IMG/VR virus record: IMGVR_UViG_3300026519_000198
Coordinates: 1 to 29,801 of that record
From: a virus
DNA: 29,801 bases
Strand: one strand, 5' to 3'
Positions 22,310-29,685 of the stretch are shown in pieces. Numbering within the stretch: the first letter of the stretch is position 1; the number at the start of each line of letters is the position of its first letter. The translations under genes were made by a program, and so were the position numbers. The notes beneath the pieces are model-generated. The model was not told the origin of the DNA and searched no databases. It saw only the letters and a list, made by a program, of their open reading frames with translations.

Positions 22310-22514
22310 CAAAATTTACCCATTTATAGATACGAGATAGCACATAAGCATACAATATCAAAAACAACGAAAAATATCCACCAAGAAAAAGTGTTTTTAG
22401 GGCAACCCAATTTCTACACTTTCGGCAACCTTCCTTATATCGGCAATGACTACATACTATTACGCACGCTAACCATCCGCACACAAAATGGAAAAGAAAT
22501 AAGAAAAATAGCAT
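22302..22514 (-). CDS. Small membrane protein with cysteine-rich loop
   Basis: A 70-residue protein with two likely transmembrane segments: LFFLFLFHFVCGWLACVIVC at the N-terminus and TLFLGGYFSLFLILYAYVLS near the C-terminus. Between them is a short basic loop holding CSHCRYKEGCRKC, two CxxC-type pairs that could bind zinc. A GGGAG ribosome site about eight bases before the ATG, and overlap of the ATG with the ligase stop (TAATG), support a real gene. Function unknown; a membrane adaptor or small superinfection-type protein are guesses only. Confidence 0.65.
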   Translation of the reverse strand: MLFFLFLFHFVCGWLACVIVCSHCRYKEGCRKCRNWVALKTLFLGGYFSLFLILYAYVLSRIYKWVNFDD

Positions 22515-23632
22515 TATTCGTACTCCCTAATGGCAATTCCAACTGGGAATCTAGGAACTGGCGGTTTACTATTGGTCCATGAAAAGAACCTAACGGTCAA
22601 CATTTTATTCTTTAGGGAACCGTCGAGCCATCTTTGCCAATACTCCTGTCGTTCTTCATCTGTTCCCTTTGGTTTAACTCCAAATTGAGTTCCGTCAACA
22701 GTCTCACAAATTAATGTACACTGTCCTTGTTGTTTTCCTTTGTTTTCAATGGCCCCAACAATCTTGAACTCCATATCAATAAACTTTTTGTATTTTTGAA
22801 GGTATGATGAACGCTTATTAAGTTCATAAATACCATCTTTGTTTCGTAGCATGATGCCTTCGTAACCGTTTTTTGTATATTTGTTATACATTAAGTCAAT
22901 AGTGTCTTTGTGCGTTACTAAATTTGTATCAACGAGCACTATATGTTTACTCTTATTAATGGATAATATAATGTTTAGTCTACATTCAAAGGTTAGTTTT
23001 GGTATATCCTTATTATAGACATCATATATATGATACTGTATGCGATCTGTCCACTTAGATGGTTTGTCTCTCTTTATTGCCGATACTAATTGCTGAAAAT
23101 CGTCACACAAATCGTGGTTATATAGCTCGCCATCCAATACGCAGGAAGGATTTTGCAGAAAGAAAGTGTGTAGCGTAGGTTCGCTCTGTAAATGCTGTAG
23201 GGCTACAAACTCTTTCCCTTGGCGCGATATAAGCTTGATTGAGTCGCCGTCTTTGTAGACTAGACATCTTATGCCATCAAGTTTTGGTTGAACATATACT
23301 GGAAATGATGTATTTTCTAAGCTAAATGTTTTGGCCAACATTGGACGTAAGGGGACCGATGAGGGAATATTTTCAGAATACCCTTTGCGGTCTCGTTGTT
23401 TTTTCCAGAGAGATTCGGCCTCTAATGTAGTTTGCTCTACTACAGAAGTCTCGTTAGATTTGCCTATGTTTTTCCCAGACTTTACTTCCGTTCTGGTTGT
23501 TTGCTTTTTACCATCAATCAGACCGTGCTTCTGTGAATAATAATAGCGCCCATCTTGTTCGTAACACCATATTTTCCACATTCTAATGCGGCCAGCGCTA
23601 TCCATTTTGTAGAGAGTCGGAAACTCTTTCAT
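22514..23632 (-). CDS. ATP-dependent DNA ligase with WGR-like N-terminal region
   Basis: A 372-residue ligase. The nucleotidyltransferase core has motif I VQPKLDGIRCLVYK (K117 takes the AMP), VLDGELY (about 162), GYEGIMLRNKDG (about 265) and SSYLQKYKKFID for motif V, followed by an OB domain. The N-terminal 85 residues, LYKMDSAGRIRMWKIWCYEQ onward, look like the WGR-type domain that binds DNA or polynucleotide ends. It should seal nicks in phage DNA. The ATG at 23632 has AGAAGGA before it, and a TTG six codons upstream is less likely. It is the first gene after the promoter at 23665-23692. Confidence 0.88.
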   Translation of the reverse strand: MKEFPTLYKMDSAGRIRMWKIWCYEQDGRYYYSQKHGLIDGKKQTTRTEVKSGKNIGKSNETSVVEQTTLEAESLWKKQRDRKGYSENIPSSVPLRPMLAKTFSLENTSFPVYVQPKLDGIRCLVYKDGDSIKLISRQGKEFVALQHLQSEPTLHTFFLQNPSCVLDGELYNHDLCDDFQQLVSAIKRDKPSKWTDRIQYHIYDVYNKDIPKLTFECRLNIILSINKSKHIVLVDTNLVTHKDTIDLMYNKYTKNGYEGIMLRNKDGIYELNKRSSYLQKYKKFIDMEFKIVGAIENKGKQQGQCTLICETVDGTQFGVKPKGTDEERQEYWQRWLDGSLKNKMLTVRFFSWTNSKPPVPRFPVGIAIREYE

Positions 23633-23664
23633 ACAGATTTCCTTCTGCAAAAGTGTCTATTGTT

Positions 23665-23692
23665 AGTGTAACACAAAAACTTTAGTTGTCAA
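23665..23692 (-). promoter_or_regulatory. Sigma70-type promoter with extended -10 for the ligase operon
   Basis: On the minus strand, a perfect -35 TTGACA (23692-23687) is followed after 16 bases by TACACT (23670-23665), itself preceded by TG (an extended -10). It overlaps the last codons of the GT4 glycosyltransferase gene and should give a short leader holding the ligase ribosome site. The host RNA polymerase holoenzyme should read it early. Confidence 0.78.
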
Positions 23693-24773
23693 GTAGGACT
23701 TTTTCTAATATTGACGCCGAATTTTCCCACGATAAAGATTGGGCGGTTTGTATACCAACGTCATTTTTCGGTGGGCCAGACTCTTTATTTATTTTGTGTA
23801 TTCTTTTCATGTACTCTATAAGTTGATCCATTTGACTATCACCAAACTCCATCCAATCACCCTGTTCAAAAAACCACTTACCATCAAATGCTGGCTCCAT
23901 ATTGGTAGGCTCTATGAGTAGAGCGTTATATTCATCACAAAACTCAGTATGCGCCGAATAATTAGTTGTTATAACGGGCTTTCCAAGCGCCATCATTTCT
24001 AATACTTCAAGATTCCAACCTTCGGCTCTTGAAGGAAAAACTCCACACGTAGACATACTCATTATACTAGCTATGTGTTTCTGGGTTGGCTGCCACGGCA
24101 ATATCTTAATTTTTCCTGCTCTACCCATTTCGGTGTTAGTATACATATACTCCCAATTACTGGCGTCCTGCTTACTAATAAACGGATTATGTGGGATCAA
24201 CCATAGTTCAACATCGTCTCTTGGGCTAAATGCAGCATTAAAAGCCTCTCCTAATATATCGTGCCCTTTACGTATTTCCCATTTGCCAACATTTAGAAAT
24301 ATAGTTGTGCCTTCATGTTGTTCATAAATAGTAGGATTGAATATATCTATATCTACTCCAAGAGGAACGACACTTACTGGAACAGTTATATCATTACTTT
24401 TGCATACATCTCTTGCCCAATTAGAACATACTATTAAGTGGTCTGGGTAGTTTAGGTTGTGTTTTTCTACCTCATTAAACCTATCGAGTTCAAAAATAGG
24501 CCACGCGAAATACTTACCTTTTCCGACTCTATAGTATAGGTCGTGCTGATGCCAAATATTAAGGCACGGTGCATTATAATCAAAAAACTGACTATTGGAT
24601 TGAGCAGAGAAAATGATGGCCGCCTCATCGCCCGACCTGCCATGATTGGATGACTTTGGGAATAGTGAAATGTCCCAGTCTTTTTCTAACAAAGCTTTTA
24701 GAATGTTATAGCCAACAACACCATATCCTACATACCCTAGGGGCGCCATCAGATTTAGTTTATTCTTTTCCAT
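23682..24773 (-). CDS. GT4-family glycosyltransferase (GT-B fold)
   Basis: A 363-residue glycosyltransferase. PLGVDIDIFNPTIYEQ (about residues 137-152) is the mid-domain motif of GT4 enzymes. IFLNVGKWEIRKGHDILGEA (about 159-178) starts the C-terminal Rossmann domain, and GVFPSRAEGWNLEVLEMMAL followed by GKPVITT (about 246-272) carries the E-x7-E donor-binding motif. It transfers a sugar from a nucleotide donor, probably in the cytoplasm. It ends the cluster of glycan genes and its stop is within the promoter of the ligase gene. It overlaps the upstream GT-A-like gene by 14 bases. Acceptor unknown: phage structural protein, phage DNA or host surface glycan are all possible. Confidence 0.87.
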   Translation of the reverse strand: MEKNKLNLMAPLGYVGYGVVGYNILKALLEKDWDISLFPKSSNHGRSGDEAAIIFSAQSNSQFFDYNAPCLNIWHQHDLYYRVGKGKYFAWPIFELDRFNEVEKHNLNYPDHLIVCSNWARDVCKSNDITVPVSVVPLGVDIDIFNPTIYEQHEGTTIFLNVGKWEIRKGHDILGEAFNAAFSPRDDVELWLIPHNPFISKQDASNWEYMYTNTEMGRAGKIKILPWQPTQKHIASIMSMSTCGVFPSRAEGWNLEVLEMMALGKPVITTNYSAHTEFCDEYNALLIEPTNMEPAFDGKWFFEQGDWMEFGDSQMDQLIEYMKRIHKINKESGPPKNDVGIQTAQSLSWENSASILEKVLLDN

Positions 24774-25482
24774 GCACTTCCGCTTCTTTCATTATTGTCG
24801 CGTGAACCGACGTGGCAAATGCGGATACCATACCGCTATTAAAATGTTTTATTCCCAATTTTTCTGACATTAGTTTGGCCAATATATGAAATTGGTGTGC
24901 ATCCCACGCAAATGTATGTATTAAATGATAAGCAATCGGATAGATATATCTAATTAACTTAATTCTGGATTTTAGGGCCATTATTGGTAACCAATAGTCC
25001 CACCACGGTTGACCCATAAACATATCGGGCTTTTGATTAATACCGAAATGTACAAATTTGGGCGATACTACAAAATAGTCAAATCCAACTTCATATACTT
25101 TTCCATGCTGACTGTCTCTATGTTTTATATCTGTTCTATGCCCAAAGACTATTCCTTTACTAGAAAGCTCGTTATCTATATGAACTATGCTATCCTTACC
25201 GCATAATATTATATCTGAGTTTACTATCCAACACTTCTCATTATTAGATTCAATATATTTAAGAAACTCTAGTATTGGAATGTATGGCTTATTAAACCCA
25301 AGTATTTCTATGGCTGTCTTACAGACTGTATGAAATTCAACATTATCAAATTCTTGTTCTATTTGTGATAATTCACTTGGATGATTAAACGATACAACAT
25401 CAAACCCAAGGTTTAACCATGATTCGATGGCATATTTTTGAACGTCTAATTTAGTTGGAGCTATGCTTGTTAATATCTTCAT
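24760..25482 (-). CDS. GT-A-like nucleotide-sugar transferase family protein
   Basis: A 240-residue protein with a GT-A-like layout: LTSIAPTKLDVQKYAIESW at the start, EFLKYIESNNEKCWIVNSDI (about residues 72-91) with a N-S-D in place of the usual DxD, and FVVSPKFVHFGINQKPDMF and GQPWWDYWLPIMAL further on. The 'WIVNSDIIL' strand followed by a charged turn is typical of glycosyltransferases that process short nucleotide-sugar chains. I use the ATG at 25482 that overlaps the preceding stop (ATGA) rather than the GTG two codons upstream. Function as a transferase is likely; donor and acceptor are unknown. It is one of seven consecutive glycan-type genes. Confidence 0.65.
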   Translation of the reverse strand: MKILTSIAPTKLDVQKYAIESWLNLGFDVVSFNHPSELSQIEQEFDNVEFHTVCKTAIEILGFNKPYIPILEFLKYIESNNEKCWIVNSDIILCGKDSIVHIDNELSSKGIVFGHRTDIKHRDSQHGKVYEVGFDYFVVSPKFVHFGINQKPDMFMGQPWWDYWLPIMALKSRIKLIRYIYPIAYHLIHTFAWDAHQFHILAKLMSEKLGIKHFNSGMVSAFATSVHATIMKEAEVHGKE

Positions 25483-26429
25483 TTCCACTTACTATCTATG
25501 CCACGAACGTCAGGATAATTTTCTTCAAACCATTTGCACGTATTAATAATGCCAGTTTCAACATCGGTAAACTTGATGTCGCAACCTAACCGTCTTAGTT
25601 TTTCCATACTGGCTGGCTTTCTATATTGACCAGCAAGTTTATTATTTCTGTTGAATGTTATATTACCACTATATCCAAAGTAACCAACAATGATGTCTAT
25701 AATATCACTAATACGAACCTCATCCTCGTTACCTATATTTACTAAGCACGCATGTTCATCGCGTTCGTAAAACCAATTTATTACGCGAGCAACGTCCAAC
25801 GAATATGTAAATTGGCGAAGTTGCGAACCATCGCCCCAAAATTCAACTTCATTTACTCCTTTTATGTGTGCCTCATATATCTTTCTTATTGCGGCAGGAA
25901 CAAAGTGTGATCCACGAGTATGAAAATTGTCGTTGGGGCCGTATATATTCGTTGGAATTAGACAGCAATATGGTAAACTGTGGTCCTGATAATAAGCACG
26001 ACTTTGTATTTCCAGGATTCTCTTAGAATAGGCATAACCAAAGTTGCTATAATGAGGCTCACCAGCGTGTAAATATTCCTCTTTTAGAGGATATGCTGGG
26101 GGATTGTCTGGATAAACACACGTACTTAATAAAGATATTATTTTGTCCACTCCATGACAAGCAGAAACATCTAGGACGTGGGTATTTATTAACAGGTTAG
26201 TTGTTAATATATCAGCATTATTTTTCATATTATAGGAGATGCCACCAACATCTGCCGCTAAATGTATAACAACACTTGGGTTTACTTTCTCAAATAAATC
26301 TTGCACATCTTTATAAAAGACCAAATCAGCCTCACGAGTACCAACATAACGTACTTGGCTGTATTTCTTCCATGTATGTTGAAGGGCACTTCCAACCAAT
26401 CCGCGCCCACCAGTAACTAGTATAGTCAT
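25479..26429 (-). CDS. GDP-L-fucose synthase-like NAD(P)-dependent epimerase/reductase
   Basis: A 316-residue short-chain dehydrogenase. TILVTGGRGLVGSALQ (residues 2-17) is the cofactor-binding GxxGxxG. VVIHLAADVGGISYNMKNNA (about 53-72) and LLSTCVYPDNPPAYPLKEE (about 99-117) are characteristic of GDP-fucose synthase, as are YAYSKRILEIQ with the catalytic Y-x-x-x-K and LIPTNIYGPNDNF. It would convert GDP-4-keto-6-deoxy-mannose to GDP-L-fucose in the cytoplasm. The GDP-mannose dehydratase that supplies its substrate is not in this window, so it may be elsewhere or come from the host. Sits among glycosyltransferases. Confidence 0.88.
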   Translation of the reverse strand: MTILVTGGRGLVGSALQHTWKKYSQVRYVGTREADLVFYKDVQDLFEKVNPSVVIHLAADVGGISYNMKNNADILTTNLLINTHVLDVSACHGVDKIISLLSTCVYPDNPPAYPLKEEYLHAGEPHYSNFGYAYSKRILEIQSRAYYQDHSLPYCCLIPTNIYGPNDNFHTRGSHFVPAAIRKIYEAHIKGVNEVEFWGDGSQLRQFTYSLDVARVINWFYERDEHACLVNIGNEDEVRISDIIDIIVGYFGYSGNITFNRNNKLAGQYRKPASMEKLRRLGCDIKFTDVETGIINTCKWFEENYPDVRGIDSKWK

Positions 26430-26434
26430 AATTA

Positions 26435-26971
26435 TTACCAGCCTTTATTAGTAGCCAAGAAATTGTATCGCGCATCAAGAGGCAGTCTATCGAACCCAAT
26501 TAATACGAACAAACTACTCATAAAATGGACAACATAAGACTGCATAAACTTATATGTTTTGTGGGAGTTTCCAGCAACATTCAGTATCCATATATTATTA
26601 TTGTATATCCAATGTCTTACAGCTCTGACTTCCCTAGATAATATTATTGGATTATTCCTATCAACAGTTATATCAATGCTTGGTTTTTGGTATGTTTTAA
26701 TGGCATTAAGTGTACACTTTTCTCCTGCTGAATCGAAATTACATGCTATTCTAAGAGTTCCGTCCGATTGTTCTACATTAGCGTATGTACGAGCCTTATA
26801 TGACTTCATTGGGTGTTCGACCATCCCAAATAATTCTTTATATTGTGGCCTAGGTCCGTCGTGCGTTCTCCATCCATTTGGCATAAATCCACCAGTTTCA
26901 AGTCTGTATAACTTGGCGGCTATTAAAGCGCCAATATCTGCACCAGTTTGACCACCGCTAATAATTTTCAT
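26435..26971 (-). CDS. Circularly permuted YpsA-like (SLOG superfamily) protein
   Basis: A 178-residue protein starting MKIISGGQTGADIGALIAAK, then TGGFMPNGWRTHDGPRPQYK (about residues 26-45), YKARTYANVEQSDGTLRIAC (about 58-77) and a strand-helix end. This matches the 'putative molybdenum carrier'/cpYpsA family, in which GGQTGAD...GALDAA, GG..P.G.R...G and R...NV..SDGT are the conserved nucleotide-binding elements. SLOG proteins bind nucleotides or nucleotide-derived ligands; a link of this clade to NAD or ADP-ribose metabolism has been proposed. It is embedded between the sulfotransferase-like and fucose-synthase genes, overlapping the former by four bases. Whether it serves glycan synthesis or defence is open. 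Confidence 0.78.
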   Translation of the reverse strand: MKIISGGQTGADIGALIAAKLYRLETGGFMPNGWRTHDGPRPQYKELFGMVEHPMKSYKARTYANVEQSDGTLRIACNFDSAGEKCTLNAIKTYQKPSIDITVDRNNPIILSREVRAVRHWIYNNNIWILNVAGNSHKTYKFMQSYVVHFMSSLFVLIGFDRLPLDARYNFLATNKGW

Positions 26972-27516
26972 CTTGGAAACTCCATGCTGTACCCTAATAT
27001 ATTAAAGTCGTCTCGAAAGATATTACGCACCATATCTACCGTTTCTGGAGTGTAATATTCATACCACTTTTTATCATATCTATTACTAGCCCACCTAATA
27101 TTTTCTGTTGGTGTGTGTCCTATAATGTTACAGACTTGTTGGAATGTATCGCCGTCTTCATACCTAATTATATGATCTACAAACCTATTCCCATGCTTAA
27201 TAAATAAGTGTTGTTTAAGGTGACATATTGAACATATGTTATTCTCAAGATAATATTTTAAAGAATGTGTTCTTCCAGTTATTTGTCTGTCATACATCCA
27301 ATATGAAACCGTATGCTCAAACGGTTCTCTAATAGTAGCAATATACTTTACTTCATCGTCTGGCACTCTATAAAATACAGACGGTATAAATTTTAGCAAT
27401 TCTCCAAATGTACAATGCAGGCTGTTGACTATCAAATTATCAATATCGCCATTCTTTAGGACATAGTGAAATAATGAGTTACCACCAACCCTGGTATTCC
27501 TAACATATACAAACAT
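26968..27516 (-). CDS. Sulfotransferase-like protein
   Basis: A 182-residue protein with a sulfotransferase layout. The start FVYVRNTRVGGNSLFHYVLK corresponds to the 5'-phosphosulfate-binding loop (usually PKTGGTSL). KYIATIREPFEHTVSYWMYD (about residues 57-76) has the R-x-P...S of the 3'-phosphate motif. The end, IFRDDFNILGYS, is the family's typical C-terminus. Members move sulfate from PAPS to a hydroxyl or amine of a glycan or protein. It lacks the lysine usual in the first loop (R/V here), so activity is not certain. Next to glycosyltransferases and an FkbM methyltransferase it suggests a sulfated or methylated glycan. Overlaps the next gene by four bases. Confidence 0.65.
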   Translation of the reverse strand: MFVYVRNTRVGGNSLFHYVLKNGDIDNLIVNSLHCTFGELLKFIPSVFYRVPDDEVKYIATIREPFEHTVSYWMYDRQITGRTHSLKYYLENNICSICHLKQHLFIKHGNRFVDHIIRYEDGDTFQQVCNIIGHTPTENIRWASNRYDKKWYEYYTPETVDMVRNIFRDDFNILGYSMEFPR

Positions 27517-28308
27517 TCAATTAGTAAGCCTTTCTGTTTCTAGTCTAGCCTTATTAAAAGTTTGTTCTCCTCCCCATGACCAGTTTGTTCTTACTTTGGT
27601 TTTGTGGTGTTTTGACTGTTCTCTATTTAGTATAACATAGTTAGAGTCATTCTTACATATGGAGTCAATAAATGCCCCCAAAAAGTTATATTCTGTACAA
27701 TAATGATTCATGGCATACTCATAGAAAGAACAATTGTGTCTATTTTTGCAAAACTTGTGAAATAGGTTGGTTATATGTCTAGTCACTATATATGTAGCAG
27801 TATTCATATAGTGAAACTTATCATATTTATCATAAGCTGGACCAATAAAATTTTTGATAGGGTGGAACCAATACCTTTTGCTCTCATCATCCCATTCATG
27901 CCTTACTACTACTGGGCGATCCATACAACACATTGATTGTGGACTAAAATAATCGCACAGAAACATATCAGAATCAATTATTATTACGGAATCAACATCT
28001 TTGTCTGTATAATCTGGCCATGTCATTTTTACTACTTGTTGATAATTGTAATGGACAGGATTTAGGCCAGGGTGCCCAGCAAACGGACATGGGGCGGTTA
28101 GGTGTTTTGGTGCTGGGGCAGAAAGGAATTTTAGTGGTATGTTATTTGTTTTAACTGGGGGAGGATTAGAACCTTCATCAAATATTACATACCAAGCACA
28201 AAAGCCATTGGCAAATTTGTCGATAGTTTTAGCAAGTAGTTCTAACCACTTGTAATCTTTTTCGCATGTTTTGGTAAAGAGTGCTGTATTTCCTATTGAG
28301 GAACACAT
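27517..28308 (-). CDS. GT-A-like glycosyltransferase with DxD motif
   Basis: A 263-residue protein. The core DVDSVIIIDSDMFLCDYF (about residues 104-121) carries D-S-D, the metal/nucleotide-sugar site of GT-A enzymes. Upstream strands (FCAWYVIFDEGSN) and downstream FIGPAYDKYDKFHYMNTATY and MNHYCTEYNFLGAFIDSICK complete a family that in bacteria and phages is annotated as DUF6492-like glycosyltransferases. A GGAGG site seven bases before the ATG supports the start. It abuts the sulfotransferase gene (no gap), which suggests they act on the same molecule. Donor and acceptor cannot be read from the sequence. Confidence 0.75.
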   Translation of the reverse strand: MCSSIGNTALFTKTCEKDYKWLELLAKTIDKFANGFCAWYVIFDEGSNPPPVKTNNIPLKFLSAPAPKHLTAPCPFAGHPGLNPVHYNYQQVVKMTWPDYTDKDVDSVIIIDSDMFLCDYFSPQSMCCMDRPVVVRHEWDDESKRYWFHPIKNFIGPAYDKYDKFHYMNTATYIVTRHITNLFHKFCKNRHNCSFYEYAMNHYCTEYNFLGAFIDSICKNDSNYVILNREQSKHHKTKVRTNWSWGGEQTFNKARLETERLTN

Positions 28309-28982
28309 ACAATATCCTCCTGATCTGCTCCAGTAAAACCAGTAATGCTATAGTTTAGGCTTTTGATGATTTCGATGAGGCGTTCTGGTGTCTCTGATTG
28401 GCGCCTTAGCATTATCCTATTAGACTCAATAATTAGCTTTGGGCGATCCCTCATAATAAGATTGGTGGCACCCTTTAGTATGAATGGCTCAAATCCCTCG
28501 GCATCTATTTTTATAACATCAACTGCTGAGATCATACCCATAATACTGTCAAGGGAAACGAGGGCGATTTCCAAATCGTCTTCATTATTAGGGTTGAGTG
28601 AGTAATTGTTACTTCTACTCGAAATAAAAGACGCACCATAATTTGGTTGCGAAATATATAGTCTTTCTTTACAACAGTAATCCGAAAGTCCTAGTGGAAA
28701 TACCTTTGTTTTTGGAAGCTTTACATTTCGACACAAACAATAAAAAGCTAATGGCATAGGTTCAAACGAATATAGTTGACCAGACTCGCCAATAATATCT
28801 TCAATTGCCCTACTATATAATCCTACATTAGCACCAATGTCAATAACACACATACCACTATTTATGTGGCTACTAAATGGGAAACGTATTGTTTTTCCCC
28901 AATCATTCTTAAACCACTTAGTAAAGTGACTATCATCTTTTATGAGATATATTCCGTTTACTACTTCTATATTATTTTCCAC
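28293..28982 (-). CDS. FkbM-family S-adenosylmethionine methyltransferase
   Basis: A 229-residue methyltransferase from a GTG at 28982, which has AAGGGGG about ten bases upstream; a TTG three codons earlier is the alternative. GMCVIDIGANVGLYSRAIED (about residues 42-61) is the SAM-binding motif I, SFEPMPLAFYCLCRNV motif II, and VDVIKIDAEGFEPFILKGAT (about 154-173) followed by RPKLIIE is the FkbM core. FkbM enzymes methylate hydroxyls of sugars or small molecules. It lies in the glycan cluster, between dUTPase and the GT-A gene, and overlaps both, so it may methylate a sugar added by its neighbours. Confidence 0.85.
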   Translation of the reverse strand: MENNIEVVNGIYLIKDDSHFTKWFKNDWGKTIRFPFSSHINSGMCVIDIGANVGLYSRAIEDIIGESGQLYSFEPMPLAFYCLCRNVKLPKTKVFPLGLSDYCCKERLYISQPNYGASFISSRSNNYSLNPNNEDDLEIALVSLDSIMGMISAVDVIKIDAEGFEPFILKGATNLIMRDRPKLIIESNRIMLRRQSETPERLIEIIKSLNYSITGFTGADQEDIVCVPQ

Positions 28983-29553
28983 TTGATCCAAACCCCCTTG
29001 AACTTCTAGTAGTATCCCCTAGGACGTTTGCCAACGATATTGTCGATGGAATTATTGGGATTAGTATAGCCTGAGCAATTCTATCGCCCACATTAAAAAT
29101 CTTGCTAGTAGGACTATGATTAATAATATGAATCTTCCATTCTCCCCTGTATGTTCCTTCAATTACACCAGCAGTTATCGTAACATCCTTTACCCCAAGA
29201 CCCGACCTATCGCGCAAAAGAAAGCCGTAATTAGGTGGCGTTTTTACCTTAATACCAGTACTAAACGTCTTAGACTGTCGTGGTGCCAACTCAAAAAACG
29301 GAGTTGTTATTTTAACTCTACTCCACCTACTAATAATTCTAGCTTCGCCCCCAGAATAATTCCACTCATCATCCTCTACGACGTGTATATCATACCCAAG
29401 ATTAAAGATATGTATACTTTCTTCTGCTACAATATGGTCGTTCTTAGAGGGTTCGCCTTTGGTTGGCAGTTTTGCATTTTTATGTATCAGTTGTACTTCG
29501 ATTGGAATTGGGTTTATAAAAGTTGGGCAAAAATTAAATTCATCTTGATCCAT
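28972..29553 (-). CDS. dut: dUTPase (deoxyuridine triphosphate diphosphatase)
   Basis: A 193-residue trimeric-type dUTPase. The five motifs are visible: KLPTKGEPS and YDIHVVEDDE near the start, then STGIKVKTP, FLLRDRSGLG with the catalytic serine, AGVIEGTYRGEWKIHIIN with the uracil-binding hairpin, GDRIAQAILIP, and RSSRGFGSSG, the C-terminal P-loop-like arm. It hydrolyses dUTP to dUMP, preventing uracil incorporation and feeding ThyA. It is about 40 residues longer than most phage enzymes, the extra being in the first third. An AAGGA ribosome site lies eight bases before the ATG. It is the first gene after a terminator that follows the tRNA. Confidence 0.9.
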   Translation of the reverse strand: MDQDEFNFCPTFINPIPIEVQLIHKNAKLPTKGEPSKNDHIVAEESIHIFNLGYDIHVVEDDEWNYSGGEARIISRWSRVKITTPFFELAPRQSKTFSTGIKVKTPPNYGFLLRDRSGLGVKDVTITAGVIEGTYRGEWKIHIINHSPTSKIFNVGDRIAQAILIPIIPSTISLANVLGDTTRSSRGFGSSGK

Positions 29554-29562
29554 TCACATTCC

Positions 29563-29580
29563 TTTCTATACATATAGAAA
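29563..29580. repeat. Perfect 8-bp inverted repeat at the dUTPase leader
   Basis: TTTCTATA and TATAGAAA are separated by CA (two bases). It overlaps the T-tract of the tRNA terminator and, on the mRNA side, the ribosome site of dut (AGAAAGG on the minus strand). It may be an operator, or an RNA hairpin masking the ribosome site, or just the boundary between two elements. Confidence 0.5.
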
Positions 29581-29606
29581 AAGACCCCGCCAAACTAATG
29601 ACGGAG
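29578..29606 (-). terminator. Rho-independent terminator after the tRNA-Gln
   Basis: On the minus strand CTCCGTC pairs with GGCGGGG (seven pairs, two of them G-U) around an eight-base loop, followed by TCTTTTTC. It begins eight bases past the tRNA 3' end and precedes the dUTPase gene, so the tRNA is probably transcribed from a promoter beyond the right edge. Confidence 0.72.
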
Positions 29607-29614
29607 CCTAAAAG

Positions 29615-29685
29615 CAGTGGGCCTAGGACTTGAACCTAAACCATATGATTCAAAGTCATATATGCTACCATTACACCAGCCCACT
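29615..29685 (-). tRNA. tRNA-Gln, anticodon UUG
   Basis: A 71-base cloverleaf on the minus strand. The acceptor stem AGTGGGC / GCCCACT is a perfect seven pairs, with discriminator G73. The anticodon arm TATGA / TCATA encloses the loop CTTTGAA, giving anticodon TTG (reads CAA, glutamine). The T arm has TTCAAGT as its loop with TTAGG / CCTAG. The D arm, GTGT / GCAT, carries the GG pair. No CCA is encoded. A phage carrying this tRNA would favour CAA codons, which are plausible in an AT-rich genome. Confidence 0.9.
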
